Assembly: GCA_965655625.1 (NCBI GenBank)
Contig: CBFHHA010000023.1
Span: 1-37,458, forward strand
Origin: CAJJDF01 sp965655625
Lineage (GTDB): Bacteria; Bacteroidota; Bacteroidia; Flavobacteriales_D; CAJJDF01
Reading direction: 5' to 3'
DNA length: 37,458 bases
Shown here: piece by piece, positions 1-7,104 of the stretch
Layout of the letters: every line of letters starts with the position of its first letter
How positions within the stretch are numbered: position 1 is the first letter of the stretch
The notes under the pieces: generated by a model
Databases searched by the model: none
Told to the model about the DNA's origin: nothing
What the model saw: only the letters and a program-made list of their open reading frames with translations
Position numbers and translations under genes: made by a program

Positions 1-24
1 ATTGAACATTAAAAAAAAATAGAA

Positions 25-837
25 ATGGCGAATAATATGTTAAAAGGAAAAAAAGGAATAATTTTTGGAGCTTTGAATTCTCAATCTATCGCTTGGAAAG
101 TTGCGGAACTAGCTCATGCGGAAGGGGCAGAATTTGTTTTGACAAATGCACCGATTGCCATGAGAATGGGAGAAATAAATGAATTAGCTGAAAAGACAAA
201 TTCTCAAGTTATTCCTGCAGATGCTACATCAAATGAAGAGTTAGAAAACCTAATTGTAAAGTCTCAAGAGATTTTGGGTGGAAAAATTGACTTTGTTTTG
301 CATTCTATTGGAATGTCACCAAACGTAAGAAAAGGAAAACATTACACAGAATTAAGCCACGATTTTTATAACAAAACACTCGATGTTTCTGCAATATCGT
401 TTCACAAAACTTTGCAATTGTGTAAAAAGCATGATGCTCTCAACGAGTGGGGATCTGTATTGGCATTAACGTACATTGCAGCGCAAAGAATTTTTCCAGA
501 TTACGGTGATATGGCCGATGCTAAATCTTTGCTAGAATCTATCGCTAGAGGATTTGGATATCATTATGGAGTAGCTAAAAAAGTGAGAATAAATACTATT
601 TCGCAATCACCAACAGTGACAACTGCGGGAAGTGGAGTAAAAGGATTTGATGAATTCATCAATTACTCTGAGCAAATGAGTCCATTAGGAAATGCTTCAG
701 CCGAAGCATGTGCTGCGTATTGTATTTCTATGTTCTCGGATTATACAAAATATGTAACCATGCAGAACTTGTTTCATGATGGAGGTTTCTCAGCAACTGG
801 TGTAACCCAACAAGTAATTGAAAAGTTTGGCAACTAG
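25..837 (+). CDS. fabI: Enoyl-[acyl-carrier-protein] reductase (NADH)
   Basis: This enzyme reduces trans-2-enoyl-ACP to acyl-ACP, the last step of each cycle of type II fatty acid elongation in the cytoplasm. The 270-residue protein has the FabI form of the short-chain dehydrogenase fold. The N-terminal dinucleotide region reads GALNSQSIAW (residues 16-25), where classical SDRs have TGxxxGxG. The catalytic pair is Tyr160 and Lys167 (Y-x6-K), with a second conserved Tyr150 ten residues earlier, as in E. coli FabI (Tyr146/Tyr156/Lys163). The C-terminal part keeps the family pattern SP-x-G...AEACAAY...HDGGFS. Length is normal for the family. The ATG lies only 24 bases into the window, so its promoter cannot be judged. 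The next gene starts 12 bases after the stop, suggesting co-transcription. Confidence 0.97.
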   Translation: MANNMLKGKKGIIFGALNSQSIAWKVAELAHAEGAEFVLTNAPIAMRMGEINELAEKTNSQVIPADATSNEELENLIVKSQEILGGKIDFVLHSIGMSPNVRKGKHYTELSHDFYNKTLDVSAISFHKTLQLCKKHDALNEWGSVLALTYIAAQRIFPDYGDMADAKSLLESIARGFGYHYGVAKKVRINTISQSPTVTTAGSGVKGFDEFINYSEQMSPLGNASAEACAAYCISMFSDYTKYVTMQNLFHDGGFSATGVTQQVIEKFGN

Positions 838-849
838 AAGAAACAGAGT

Positions 850-2532
850 TTGAAACATGTTATTCTTTCTGTTTTTGTTTGTTTGGTCTTAACTTTTGGA
901 TATGCTCAAACGGAAGGAAGTGTTTTTACTTCCACAGGACGAGGAGTGTCCACCACTTTTGCCACAGATTATCAGGCTCTTGGAATAAATCCCGCAAACC
1001 TTGCGTGGACCAAAGAGTTTAAGGGAAAAAGAGTTGCTTTCGGTTTTTTAGAGACTGGTCTCTCTCTCAGTTCTTCTATTATCAACAGTCCTGTAGTGAA
1101 TCAATCAACTACGATTCCGTTTAGTTTCGGATTTAATAGCGATGCGAGTTATTCAGATTTTCAAGAGTTTTCCTCGGACCTGCAGAATGGGATGAGCCTA
1201 AATGCAGATCTGCGATTGTTTGGAATTGCTGTAACTACCAAGATTGCGGGTTTTGGTTTTTCCGTGAATGAAAGATATTCAATGAACGTACGAACATCAC
1301 AGGACTTTGCAGATATAGCTTCATTTGGTTTTGGTTCTCCCTATTTCGATACATTGGTTTACAATCAGGGAGGGAGTNNNNNNNNNNNNNNNNNNNNNNN
1401 NNNNNNNNNNNNNNNNNNNNNNNNNNNNNNNNNNNNNNNNNNNNNNNNNNNNNNNNNNNNNNNNNNNNNNNNNNNNAAGGACTTTGCAGATATAGCTTCA
1501 TTTGGTTTTGGTTCTCCCTATTTCGATACATTGGTTTACAATCAGGGAGGGAGTATCAATAAAGTAGCAAACTCTCAAGTAACTTATGACTCGTTAAGAA
1601 GTGACACTTCGGTTAAGTTAGTAGCCGGAATCTCTGGAAACCCTAAAACGATTCCAGAACTTATGGAAGGGACACAAATAAAAGTATCTTGGATTCGTGA
1701 GTTTAATTTTGGTTTTGGAACTAAAATTTTTAAAAATAAAAAGTTTGGTTTGTATGCTGGGGTCGGAATAAAATATCTTCAAGGGATGGCTTTGTTAGAT
1801 ATGGAAGCGTCAAATAATAATTTCGATGGTTTTGTTTCTTATTCACCCTCGTTGGCCGGAGGTTCTGGAATCCCTGGGTTGTTTTCAAATGGCAATATTC
1901 AGTACAAACTTCCAAAAGCTGCAGGAAGTGGGTTTGGAGTAGATTTAGGTCTAAATGTAAAAGCTTTCAAACGAATAAAAATTGGAGTAGCAGTAAATGA
2001 TATAGGAAGTATTACCTGGACAGAAAATACCTACAATGCCCAAGCAGATTCCTTGTTAAGAACGTTTCGAGTAAAAGGATTTTATGCCGACTCGGGTTCG
2101 CTACAGGCCATCTCTGGGGGAACAACTTTTGATAGTATATTGAATAACTTAGTCGATATTCGCGCAGGAAATTTTTCTAAAAGAGTGAATTTACCCTCAA
2201 CTTTTAGGCTAGGAGCGAGCATTCAATTTGGTAAAATTTTAGAAATTGGAGGTGAAGTGGTAACTCCACTCAACGTCAGACCTGGAAATTTAGTATCTTC
2301 GATTTATTCATTTGGAGGAGATTTGAAACTTGGTCCTGTGATTTTGTCATCTGGGATAGTATTACAGAATAACCAAGTTCTGAGAGTTCCGGTGGGAATT
2401 GTGTTTCGAACTTTTGGTGGTTTGAGTGAAATAGGTTTTTCAACAAGAGATATTAACAGTTTAATTAATTTACAAGACCAAGAAAGACCAATGATTTCTG
2501 CCGCTTTTGGTTTTTTGAGATTTAGAATATAA
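850..2532 (+). CDS. DUF5723-like outer membrane protein (interrupted by an assembly gap)
   Basis: Probable outer membrane beta-barrel of unknown role. Residues 1-19 form a signal peptide ending FGYAQ. The mature N-terminus contains GRGVSTTFATDYQALGINPA, typical of DUF5723-type proteins of Bacteroidota, and the rest is rich in alternating, aromatic strand-like segments ending in RFRI. The start must be TTG at 850: this frame is closed by the fabI stop at 835-837, and only this start gives the signal peptide. Positions 1378-1476 are N. The 77 bases before the gap (1301-1377) recur exactly after it (1478-1554), so the 560-codon reading is probably about 59 residues too long and the true protein about 501 residues. 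The duplication offset of 177 bases is a multiple of three, which is why the frame survives. The family assignment is from recognition; the outer membrane location is inferred. Confidence 0.8.
   Translation: MKHVILSVFVCLVLTFGYAQTEGSVFTSTGRGVSTTFATDYQALGINPANLAWTKEFKGKRVAFGFLETGLSLSSSIINSPVVNQSTTIPFSFGFNSDASYSDFQEFSSDLQNGMSLNADLRLFGIAVTTKIAGFGFSVNERYSMNVRTSQDFADIASFGFGSPYFDTLVYNQGGSXXXXXXXXXXXXXXXXXXXXXXXXXXXXXXXXXKDFADIASFGFGSPYFDTLVYNQGGSINKVANSQVTYDSLRSDTSVKLVAGISGNPKTIPELMEGTQIKVSWIREFNFGFGTKIFKNKKFGLYAGVGIKYLQGMALLDMEASNNNFDGFVSYSPSLAGGSGIPGLFSNGNIQYKLPKAAGSGFGVDLGLNVKAFKRIKIGVAVNDIGSITWTENTYNAQADSLLRTFRVKGFYADSGSLQAISGGTTFDSILNNLVDIRAGNFSKRVNLPSTFRLGASIQFGKILEIGGEVVTPLNVRPGNLVSSIYSFGGDLKLGPVILSSGIVLQNNQVLRVPVGIVFRTFGGLSEIGFSTRDINSLINLQDQERPMISAAFGFLRFRI
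1301..1554. repeat. Exact 77-bp direct duplication flanking the gap
   Basis: Copies at 1301-1377 and 1478-1554 are identical at every base. The bases just before them differ (c at 1300, a at 1477). Each encodes the same 25-residue stretch beginning DFADIASFGF. The left copy ends exactly at the N run, and 77 is a common de Bruijn k-mer length, so an assembly artefact is more likely than a real tandem repeat. Confidence 0.9.
1378..1476. other. Assembly gap (99 N)
   Basis: A run of 99 undetermined bases sits inside the DUF5723-like gene. It lies between two identical 77-bp copies (1301-1377 and 1478-1554), which suggests two contig ends that overlap but were not merged. Confidence 0.99.
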
Positions 2533-2535
2533 AAT

Positions 2536-2937
2536 ATGAGTATAGGAAACGATGGTATCGGATATTTTTTTATTATCCTTTTGGTGTTAATTGCAGCGCC
2601 TTTAGTCTTTTGGATTGGTTCGGTTTTGTATGCGTGGGTTAACTGGCTATTCAACGACAAACAAAAGTTAAATGCAAGTTTTTCCGAAATGCAAGACATT
2701 ACTAATCCCGTTACAGGAACCGTGAAACTTCAGTTTAAATTGGGAACAGCAGGGAAAACGAAGTTGGCGTTGTGCGACAATAATTTTGTTGAAAAAAATG
2801 AATTATTTAATGAAGAAAAATCAATTGGTAATCATTCTTTTGAACTAAATTCTTCTTCTATTGTAAATGGTTTTTATTTTTTAGAATTAACAACCACAAA
2901 CCAGAAAATAACCAAAAAAATAGTCATTGAGAACTAA
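2536..2937 (+). CDS. Membrane-anchored protein with a T9SS-CTD-like domain and no cargo
   Basis: I do not recognise this 133-residue protein as a named family. Residues 9-39 are a long hydrophobic stretch (YFFIILLVLIAAPLVFW and on) followed by a polar segment; it has no obvious cleavage site and looks like a membrane anchor, perhaps a hairpin. Residues 57-133 follow the layout of a type A T9SS C-terminal sorting domain: NPVTG, alternating strands (VKLQFKL), a D-x-x-F turn, a short stretch before NGFYFLEL, and a final KKIVIEN. Normal T9SS cargo has a cleavable signal peptide and a large passenger before such a domain; both are missing. The gene starts 3 bases after the DUF5723-like gene and overlaps the next one by 11 bases, so it is part of an outer-membrane-protein operon. 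The function is unknown. Confidence 0.75.
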   Translation: MSIGNDGIGYFFIILLVLIAAPLVFWIGSVLYAWVNWLFNDKQKLNASFSEMQDITNPVTGTVKLQFKLGTAGKTKLALCDNNFVEKNELFNEEKSIGNHSFELNSSSIVNGFYFLELTTTNQKITKKIVIEN

Positions 2938-3622
2938 CAAATTGTATATCCCTCGAGGAGTTTTAGTACTAAGTGTCTTAGTTTCTTTTACTTCTTATTC
3001 GCAAGACGAGAGTTTTGGGAGAATTCAGCCTTTGACCAAAGTAATAGTCAAAACTAATTTCCGAGTTCCTTTTTCTACTTCAAATATTTTTTTTAATGAA
3101 AATGCCCAAGGAGTTGTTCAAATGTCTGGGAGCTTGAATTATTCTTTTGCAAAGAATTTTTATGTGGGCGCAGGATACGATTATACCTACTTCAAATTAT
3201 CTGAGCAACAGTTAAACTCAAGTCCAAACGAGCAGCTTGATGGAAAAATTCAGCTTCAAGGTTTTTTTGGTGAAATGAGTTATTTTTATTCCTTGTATGA
3301 TAATGTATTATTCGAAGCGAATATTCAAATTGGACAAGAAACGATTCGTTCTTCCTCTGCCAAATGTTCTGAAATGGGTATTTCTCACACAAAAAGAGGG
3401 CTTTTTTGGAACCCAAATATCAATGCCTACCTTTTAACTGAAGAAGCTTTTTCTTTCTTTTTTTCAGTTGGATACAGAATTTCAACCAAGGGTTTCGAAC
3501 CAAAAGATGTGTGCGAAACAGAATTTTCGGGACACGATTCGGATGATTACCAAGGCAATTACGGAAGTATCCATGTTGGATTTGGGATAGGTTTTTCTTT
3601 CATAAAACCCGAAAGAAACTAG
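2927..3622 (+). CDS. Small outer membrane beta-barrel protein
   Basis: Unknown 231-residue exported protein. The N-terminus has a basic stretch (MRTNKLYIPR), a hydrophobic core (VLVLSVLVSF) and a cleavage-like SYSQ near residue 26. The mature part has alternating aromatic strands (NFYVGAGYDYTYFKL, FFGEMSYFYSLYD, SIHVGFGIGFSFIK), as in compact beta-barrels of the outer membrane. The start is TTG at 2927, giving an 11-base overlap with the preceding gene; a second TTG at 2942 is the alternative and would shorten only the signal peptide. The metallophosphoesterase gene follows after a single base. I cannot name a substrate. The barrel fold is inferred from residue pattern only. Confidence 0.75.
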   Translation: MRTNKLYIPRGVLVLSVLVSFTSYSQDESFGRIQPLTKVIVKTNFRVPFSTSNIFFNENAQGVVQMSGSLNYSFAKNFYVGAGYDYTYFKLSEQQLNSSPNEQLDGKIQLQGFFGEMSYFYSLYDNVLFEANIQIGQETIRSSSAKCSEMGISHTKRGLFWNPNINAYLLTEEAFSFFFSVGYRISTKGFEPKDVCETEFSGHDSDDYQGNYGSIHVGFGIGFSFIKPERN

Positions 3623-3623
3623 C

Positions 3624-4124
3624 ATGAAAATAGGCATCATATCAGATACACACGGTTATCTAGATGAGCAAGTATTTGACTATTTCAGCGAATGCGATGA
3701 AATATGGCACGCAGGCGACATAGGAGACCTACAAGTTACTGATCGATTAAAAGAGTTTAAAAGATTAAAGTGTGTTTTTGGAAATATTGATGGGGCAGAA
3801 GCTCGCTCAGAATTTCGAGAAACTATTCGATTCACCTGCAAAGGTCTTGTTGTTATGATGACTCATATTGGAGGCAAACAATACGTTTACACGCCTCATT
3901 TAAGAGAAGAATTAAAAAGAAACCCACCCGATATTTTTGTTTGTGGGCACTCCCATATTTTGAAAGTTGGCTACGACAAGCGTTTTGGATTTTTATACAT
4001 GAATCCCGGAGCTGCCGGTATTCACGGTTTTCACAAAGTAAGAACTTTACTTCGCTTTGATATCATCAACAAAAAACCAACAAACCTAGAAGTAATTGAA
4101 TTGGGCCCCAGAGCAGCAAATTAA
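3624..4124 (+). CDS. YfcE/MJ0936-type metallophosphoesterase
   Basis: A small cytoplasmic calcineurin-like phosphodiesterase or phosphatase that uses two metal ions. The 166 residues carry the whole motif set: D8-x-H10 (SDTH), G31-D32, G53-N54 followed by D56, H81 (MTHIGG) and G108-H-S-H111. Length fits the YfcE/MJ0936 group, whose members hydrolyse artificial phosphodiesters in vitro while natural substrates are mostly unknown. There is no signal peptide. It starts one base after the beta-barrel gene, so it shares that transcript, but nothing in the sequence links it to the envelope genes functionally. Confidence 0.93.
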   Translation: MKIGIISDTHGYLDEQVFDYFSECDEIWHAGDIGDLQVTDRLKEFKRLKCVFGNIDGAEARSEFRETIRFTCKGLVVMMTHIGGKQYVYTPHLREELKRNPPDIFVCGHSHILKVGYDKRFGFLYMNPGAAGIHGFHKVRTLLRFDIINKKPTNLEVIELGPRAAN

Positions 4125-4136
4125 TGACCAAGAATA

Positions 4137-4266
4137 ATGGGTAAATCCAAGTGCTGTAAAAAGAAGTGTTGCAAAAAATTCAAAGAAAAGAAAAAAAAAC
4201 TGCAAAAAATGCCCCAAAATATGTGGGGTTTGTCAATCTAAAAAGAAGAAGAATAAAAATAATTAA
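4137..4266 (+). pseudogene. Cys/Lys-rich small protein with an apparent frameshift at an A9 run
   Basis: From ATG 4137 the reading is MGKSKCCKKKCCKKFKEKKK, running into nine A residues at 4191-4199. Staying in frame gives 34 residues ending at the stop 4239-4241. Shifting to the +1 frame just after the A run continues the same composition: CKKC-PKI-CGVC followed by lysines and asparagines, stop at 4264-4266. One A fewer (eight) would give a 42-residue protein with eight cysteines in four pairs and about nineteen lysines. The change of frame is seen; whether it is a sequencing error, a dead gene or slippage at the A run is not decided. The downstream frame has no start of its own. The paired cysteines suggest metal binding, which is an inference. 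It begins 12 bases after the metallophosphoesterase stop. Confidence 0.5.
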
Positions 4267-4460
4267 TGCAAGTTGTCATTTCATTCGCTTTCTCTATTTC
4301 ATAGTTTTGCCCAAGATTATTCAAACTGTGCTATTTTTCAAAAGTTGAATAATAGTTTGCATATTTCAGTTCCACATTGCCGCTGTGTCGCAAAAATAAA
4401 TAACACTGAAGTGGTTAGTGTATTAGTTTGACCTAAGGAATAATATAGTTACTTTTATAG
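4267..4460. other. Intergenic region before the ABC transporter
   Basis: No gene is seen here. There is a 9-bp inverted repeat (4316-4324 with 4345-4353, ATTATTCAA / TTGAATAAT) that could form a weak hairpin, and a short ACACT/AGTGT hairpin near 4402-4420. I could not recognise a Fur box, a cobalamin riboswitch or a clear TAnnTTTG promoter, although transcription of the transporter presumably starts in this region. Confidence 0.4.
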
Positions 4461-5426
4461 ATGATGTTGTCCAAGAAGTTAATCGGTATATCTATTTTTT
4501 TGATCTTCCTATTTGGGTTAGGTTTGGTTTTGGGTAGCGTGATGGTTCCTTTCGATTTTTCTAATGAATTAATTTATCGATTAAGAATTCCAAGAACCTT
4601 AACCGCAATAATGTGTGGAGCTGGAATTGCTGTTGCTGGATTATTGATGCAAACAATATTTAGGAATCCTTTGGCGGGACCTTCTGTTTTAGGAATTTCT
4701 TCGGGCTCTACATTGGGAGTTGCTTTCGGAATTTTTGCTTACCAGTCGGTAAGTATTTCTTTTTTGAATGAAAAACTTACTCTTTCTTTCATGGCAATAT
4801 TAGGAGCTATGGCAGTAACTCTGTTCATTTTGGGCGTTTCTCGTTTTGTTAAAAAAAGCAATACATTGCTTATCGTGGGGCTCATGGTAGGTTATTTTGT
4901 TTCTTCTATTGTCAATATTTTTAGCTTTTATGGTGACAAAACAAATTTGCAATCTTTTGTTTATTGGGGACTTGGTAGTTTCAACAAAGAGATAGAGTTC
5001 GACATACTAAGCATCTATTATTTGGTTATTTTGATAGTCATGATAGCAGTGTTTTTTTTACAAAAACCCTTGGATATGTTGCTCATGGGCGAAAAATATG
5101 CCCGAACAATGGGCTTAAATGTAACCAAAACGCGTTGGATTGCAATATTGCTTGTAGGAGTATTAGTTGGTTTAATTACTGCACTTTGCGGACCAATAGC
5201 ATTCTTGGGAATAGCCGTACCACATTTAGCTCGTAATTTTATTAAAAAGTCCACTCATCGCTGGGTAATTCCTTTTACGTTAATTGTAGGAGCTTGCCTC
5301 GGACTTATTTGTGATATCATTGCACGATTACCTGGCTTGGAAGGGAATCTTCCTTTGAATGCTGTGACCAGTTTTATTGGAGCGCCCATCGTTGTCTGGA
5401 TTGTATTTAAAAACAAAATGGTGTAA
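4461..5426 (+). CDS. FecCD-family ABC transporter permease (iron complex or cobalamin type)
   Basis: Inner membrane permease of the BtuC/FecD/HmuU family, which imports iron-siderophore, heme or cobalamin once a binding protein delivers it. The 321 residues are almost all transmembrane. Diagnostic motifs are LRIPRTLTAIMCGAGIAVAG and QTIFRNPLAGPSVLGISSG near residues 41-82, and GPIAFLGIAVPHLAR near residues 244-258, the region of the loop that contacts the ATPase. The end (LPLNAVTSFIGAPIVVWIVF) is also typical. It is slightly short for the family. ATG 4461 is followed directly by a second ATG, so the start is uncertain by one codon. The ATPase gene begins one base after the stop. No substrate-binding protein or TonB receptor lies nearby, so the substrate cannot be fixed. 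Confidence 0.94.
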   Translation: MMLSKKLIGISIFLIFLFGLGLVLGSVMVPFDFSNELIYRLRIPRTLTAIMCGAGIAVAGLLMQTIFRNPLAGPSVLGISSGSTLGVAFGIFAYQSVSISFLNEKLTLSFMAILGAMAVTLFILGVSRFVKKSNTLLIVGLMVGYFVSSIVNIFSFYGDKTNLQSFVYWGLGSFNKEIEFDILSIYYLVILIVMIAVFFLQKPLDMLLMGEKYARTMGLNVTKTRWIAILLVGVLVGLITALCGPIAFLGIAVPHLARNFIKKSTHRWVIPFTLIVGACLGLICDIIARLPGLEGNLPLNAVTSFIGAPIVVWIVFKNKMV

Positions 5427-5427
5427 C

Positions 5428-6120
5428 ATGGAACAGCAATCTACCCTCATTTTATCAAACCTCGCTATTGGTTACGGTTCAGATACAATCCTAGCGAAAG
5501 AAATAAACCTAATTGCCCAAGAAGGTGAATTAATAAGTATTATGGGATTGAACGGAATTGGAAAAACTTCTTTGTTTAAAACAATTCTTAGCCAAATTCC
5601 TTGTTTGGCAGGTTCAGTCAGTACAGGAAATTCAGAATTGAAAAGACACGAATTGATAAGTGCTGTCTTTACCGAAAGGGTCTCAATTTTTGGGTTTACC
5701 GTAACAGAATTAATTGCTCAAGGCAGAGCGCCACATACCAATATATTTGGCAAATTATCTTCCCATGACAAACGTTTAATTCAGGAACAAATAGAAGCGT
5801 TAGACCTTAGTCAAATAGCTGACAGTCAAATAAACAGCCTGAGCGATGGGCAGTTTCAGAAAGTAATGATTGCCAGAGCATTGGCACAAGAAACTCCCAT
5901 TATGCTATTGGATGAACCTGCGGCATTTTTGGATGTAAAAAACAGAAGAATAATCTATAAATTGCTTTCTTATTTAGCCAAAGAAAAAAAGAAAACTATT
6001 CTGGTTTCCACTCACGATGTTGGATTTGCACAAGAGTATTGTCAAAAAGCTTGGGTAATTCAAAACCAAAAAATTGGGGAAATGGATCCTAAAAAAATAT
6101 CGGAATCGTTTTTTGATTAG
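5428..6120 (+). CDS. ABC transporter ATP-binding protein, FecE/BtuD type
   Basis: Cytoplasmic ATPase partner of the FecCD permease just upstream. In 230 residues it carries Walker A GLNGIGKT (40-47), an ABC signature LSDGQ (138-142; the usual form is LSGGQ), Walker B PIMLLDEP (157-164) and the switch STHD (194-197). I use ATG 5428, one base after the permease stop; a longer reading from 5377 would lie inside the permease gene and adds nothing family-like. The 3' end overlaps the convergent SirB1-like gene by four bases (6117-6120), so there is no room for a terminator between them. Confidence 0.95.
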   Translation: MEQQSTLILSNLAIGYGSDTILAKEINLIAQEGELISIMGLNGIGKTSLFKTILSQIPCLAGSVSTGNSELKRHELISAVFTERVSIFGFTVTELIAQGRAPHTNIFGKLSSHDKRLIQEQIEALDLSQIADSQINSLSDGQFQKVMIARALAQETPIMLLDEPAAFLDVKNRRIIYKLLSYLAKEKKKTILVSTHDVGFAQEYCQKAWVIQNQKIGEMDPKKISESFFD

Positions 6121-6992
6121 CTGAATAAGGAGAGAATTTTTTTCATCGTGTCAGATTTTTCAGTGTACCCTAATTTTTCATAGGAGAAAACAAGGTTGTT
6201 TAACATTCTCCGAATGATATCCTTATTGGAACAAGGCGAATAAAATTCTTCCTTTTGCGGTAAATTCAATTGGAATAAAAACGAATCTATTTCTTTTTTA
6301 TCGAACATCGTACCTTTATTAAAAGCATTGATATACACCAATACATCTTCAGATTCCATTTCAGATAAATGCACATTTGTCATAAACTCATCCAAATAAC
6401 ACAAAACAAAATGGCTAGGAAGATTTACGCCATAAATGGGAAGGCCTAAATCTTGAGTAACAAGCAAATAGATAATAGAAAGTGAAAGGGGATTGCCTTT
6501 TTTATTTTCTATTACATTGCTGAGGAAAGAGCTATGCGGTGAATGGTAATTCTTTTTATTTCCGCTGAAACCGTGGGTTTCAAAAAGGATTTTGTTCACC
6601 ACCTTTATTTTTTCAAAACTGGTAAGGTTTGGATTTATTTCTAACCAAATGTCCCGTTTTATTTTCTCCAATGAATCGGAAACAACTTTTGGGTCCATGT
6701 CAGGATATTGAAATTGATTAATCAGGATAGCTCCCCGAAACAAATCAGGAGTTTCCAGAGAAATCCATCTTTCTAGTTTTGTAAAAGTAGAATCAAACTG
6801 AATCTGCTGAATCAAATCTTCGATTCTCTCCTGTGATTCGTGATTGATGGGGTTATTTTCCCAATACTCTTCCAAGAAAGGGATCGTGTCTCCGCCCAAT
6901 TCCATTAATTTATTTCGTACCTCGCTGAAAATAAATTCATCTGGATCATCCAATAATCTAACTAAAGCTCTTATTTCTTGGTCGTTTTTCAA
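6117..6992 (-). CDS. SirB1/transglutaminase-like family protein
   Basis: A 291-residue soluble protein of the SirB1/YchA type (transglutaminase-like superfamily, core 2). Residues 1-65 are helical and HEAT-like (LLDDPDEFIFSEVRNKLMEL). The conserved core is at 166-199: GNPLSLSIIYLLVTQDLGLP followed by LPSHFVLCY, matching the family's N-P-[IL]-S-L...G-V-x-L-P-x-H-F. Homologues have no established enzymatic activity and I cannot identify a complete catalytic triad. The start is TTG at 6992: the frame is closed by a stop about 15 bases further upstream and no ATG precedes the conserved N-terminus. It is a single gene, convergent with the ABC ATPase and divergent from the glycosyltransferase. Confidence 0.88.
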   Translation of the reverse strand: MKNDQEIRALVRLLDDPDEFIFSEVRNKLMELGGDTIPFLEEYWENNPINHESQERIEDLIQQIQFDSTFTKLERWISLETPDLFRGAILINQFQYPDMDPKVVSDSLEKIKRDIWLEINPNLTSFEKIKVVNKILFETHGFSGNKKNYHSPHSSFLSNVIENKKGNPLSLSIIYLLVTQDLGLPIYGVNLPSHFVLCYLDEFMTNVHLSEMESEDVLVYINAFNKGTMFDKKEIDSFLFQLNLPQKEEFYSPCSNKDIIRRMLNNLVFSYEKLGYTEKSDTMKKILSLFS

Positions 6993-7104
6993 ATTTGGTT
7001 TTCTTTTCTAATGATATAAAAGTAGGAAGGATCACTGTTATAAATAAGCCTTTGGGTGTATTTTATACACATCTAAGTGTTTATTTTGTCGTATATTTCG
7101 AGCA

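Noticed and set aside
1235..1531. Minus-strand ORF across the N gap
   Set aside because: It is antisense to the DUF5723-like gene and its apparent repeat comes from the duplicated contig ends.
1301..1554. True tandem repeat in the outer membrane protein
   Set aside because: Perfect identity at DNA level and the position at the N run make an assembly artefact more likely, as given in the findings.
4166..4348. 60-codon plus-strand ORF after the metallophosphoesterase
   Set aside because: It lies in the third frame across the Cys/Lys-rich small gene and has no start or composition supporting it.
4267..4460. Cobalamin riboswitch or Fur box before the FecCD gene
   Set aside because: I looked for the conserved B12-box and for a Fur-type palindrome and found neither convincingly.
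5377..5427. Longer start for the ABC ATPase
   Set aside because: The added 17 residues lie within the permease gene and do not resemble the family N-terminus; ATG 5428 fits.
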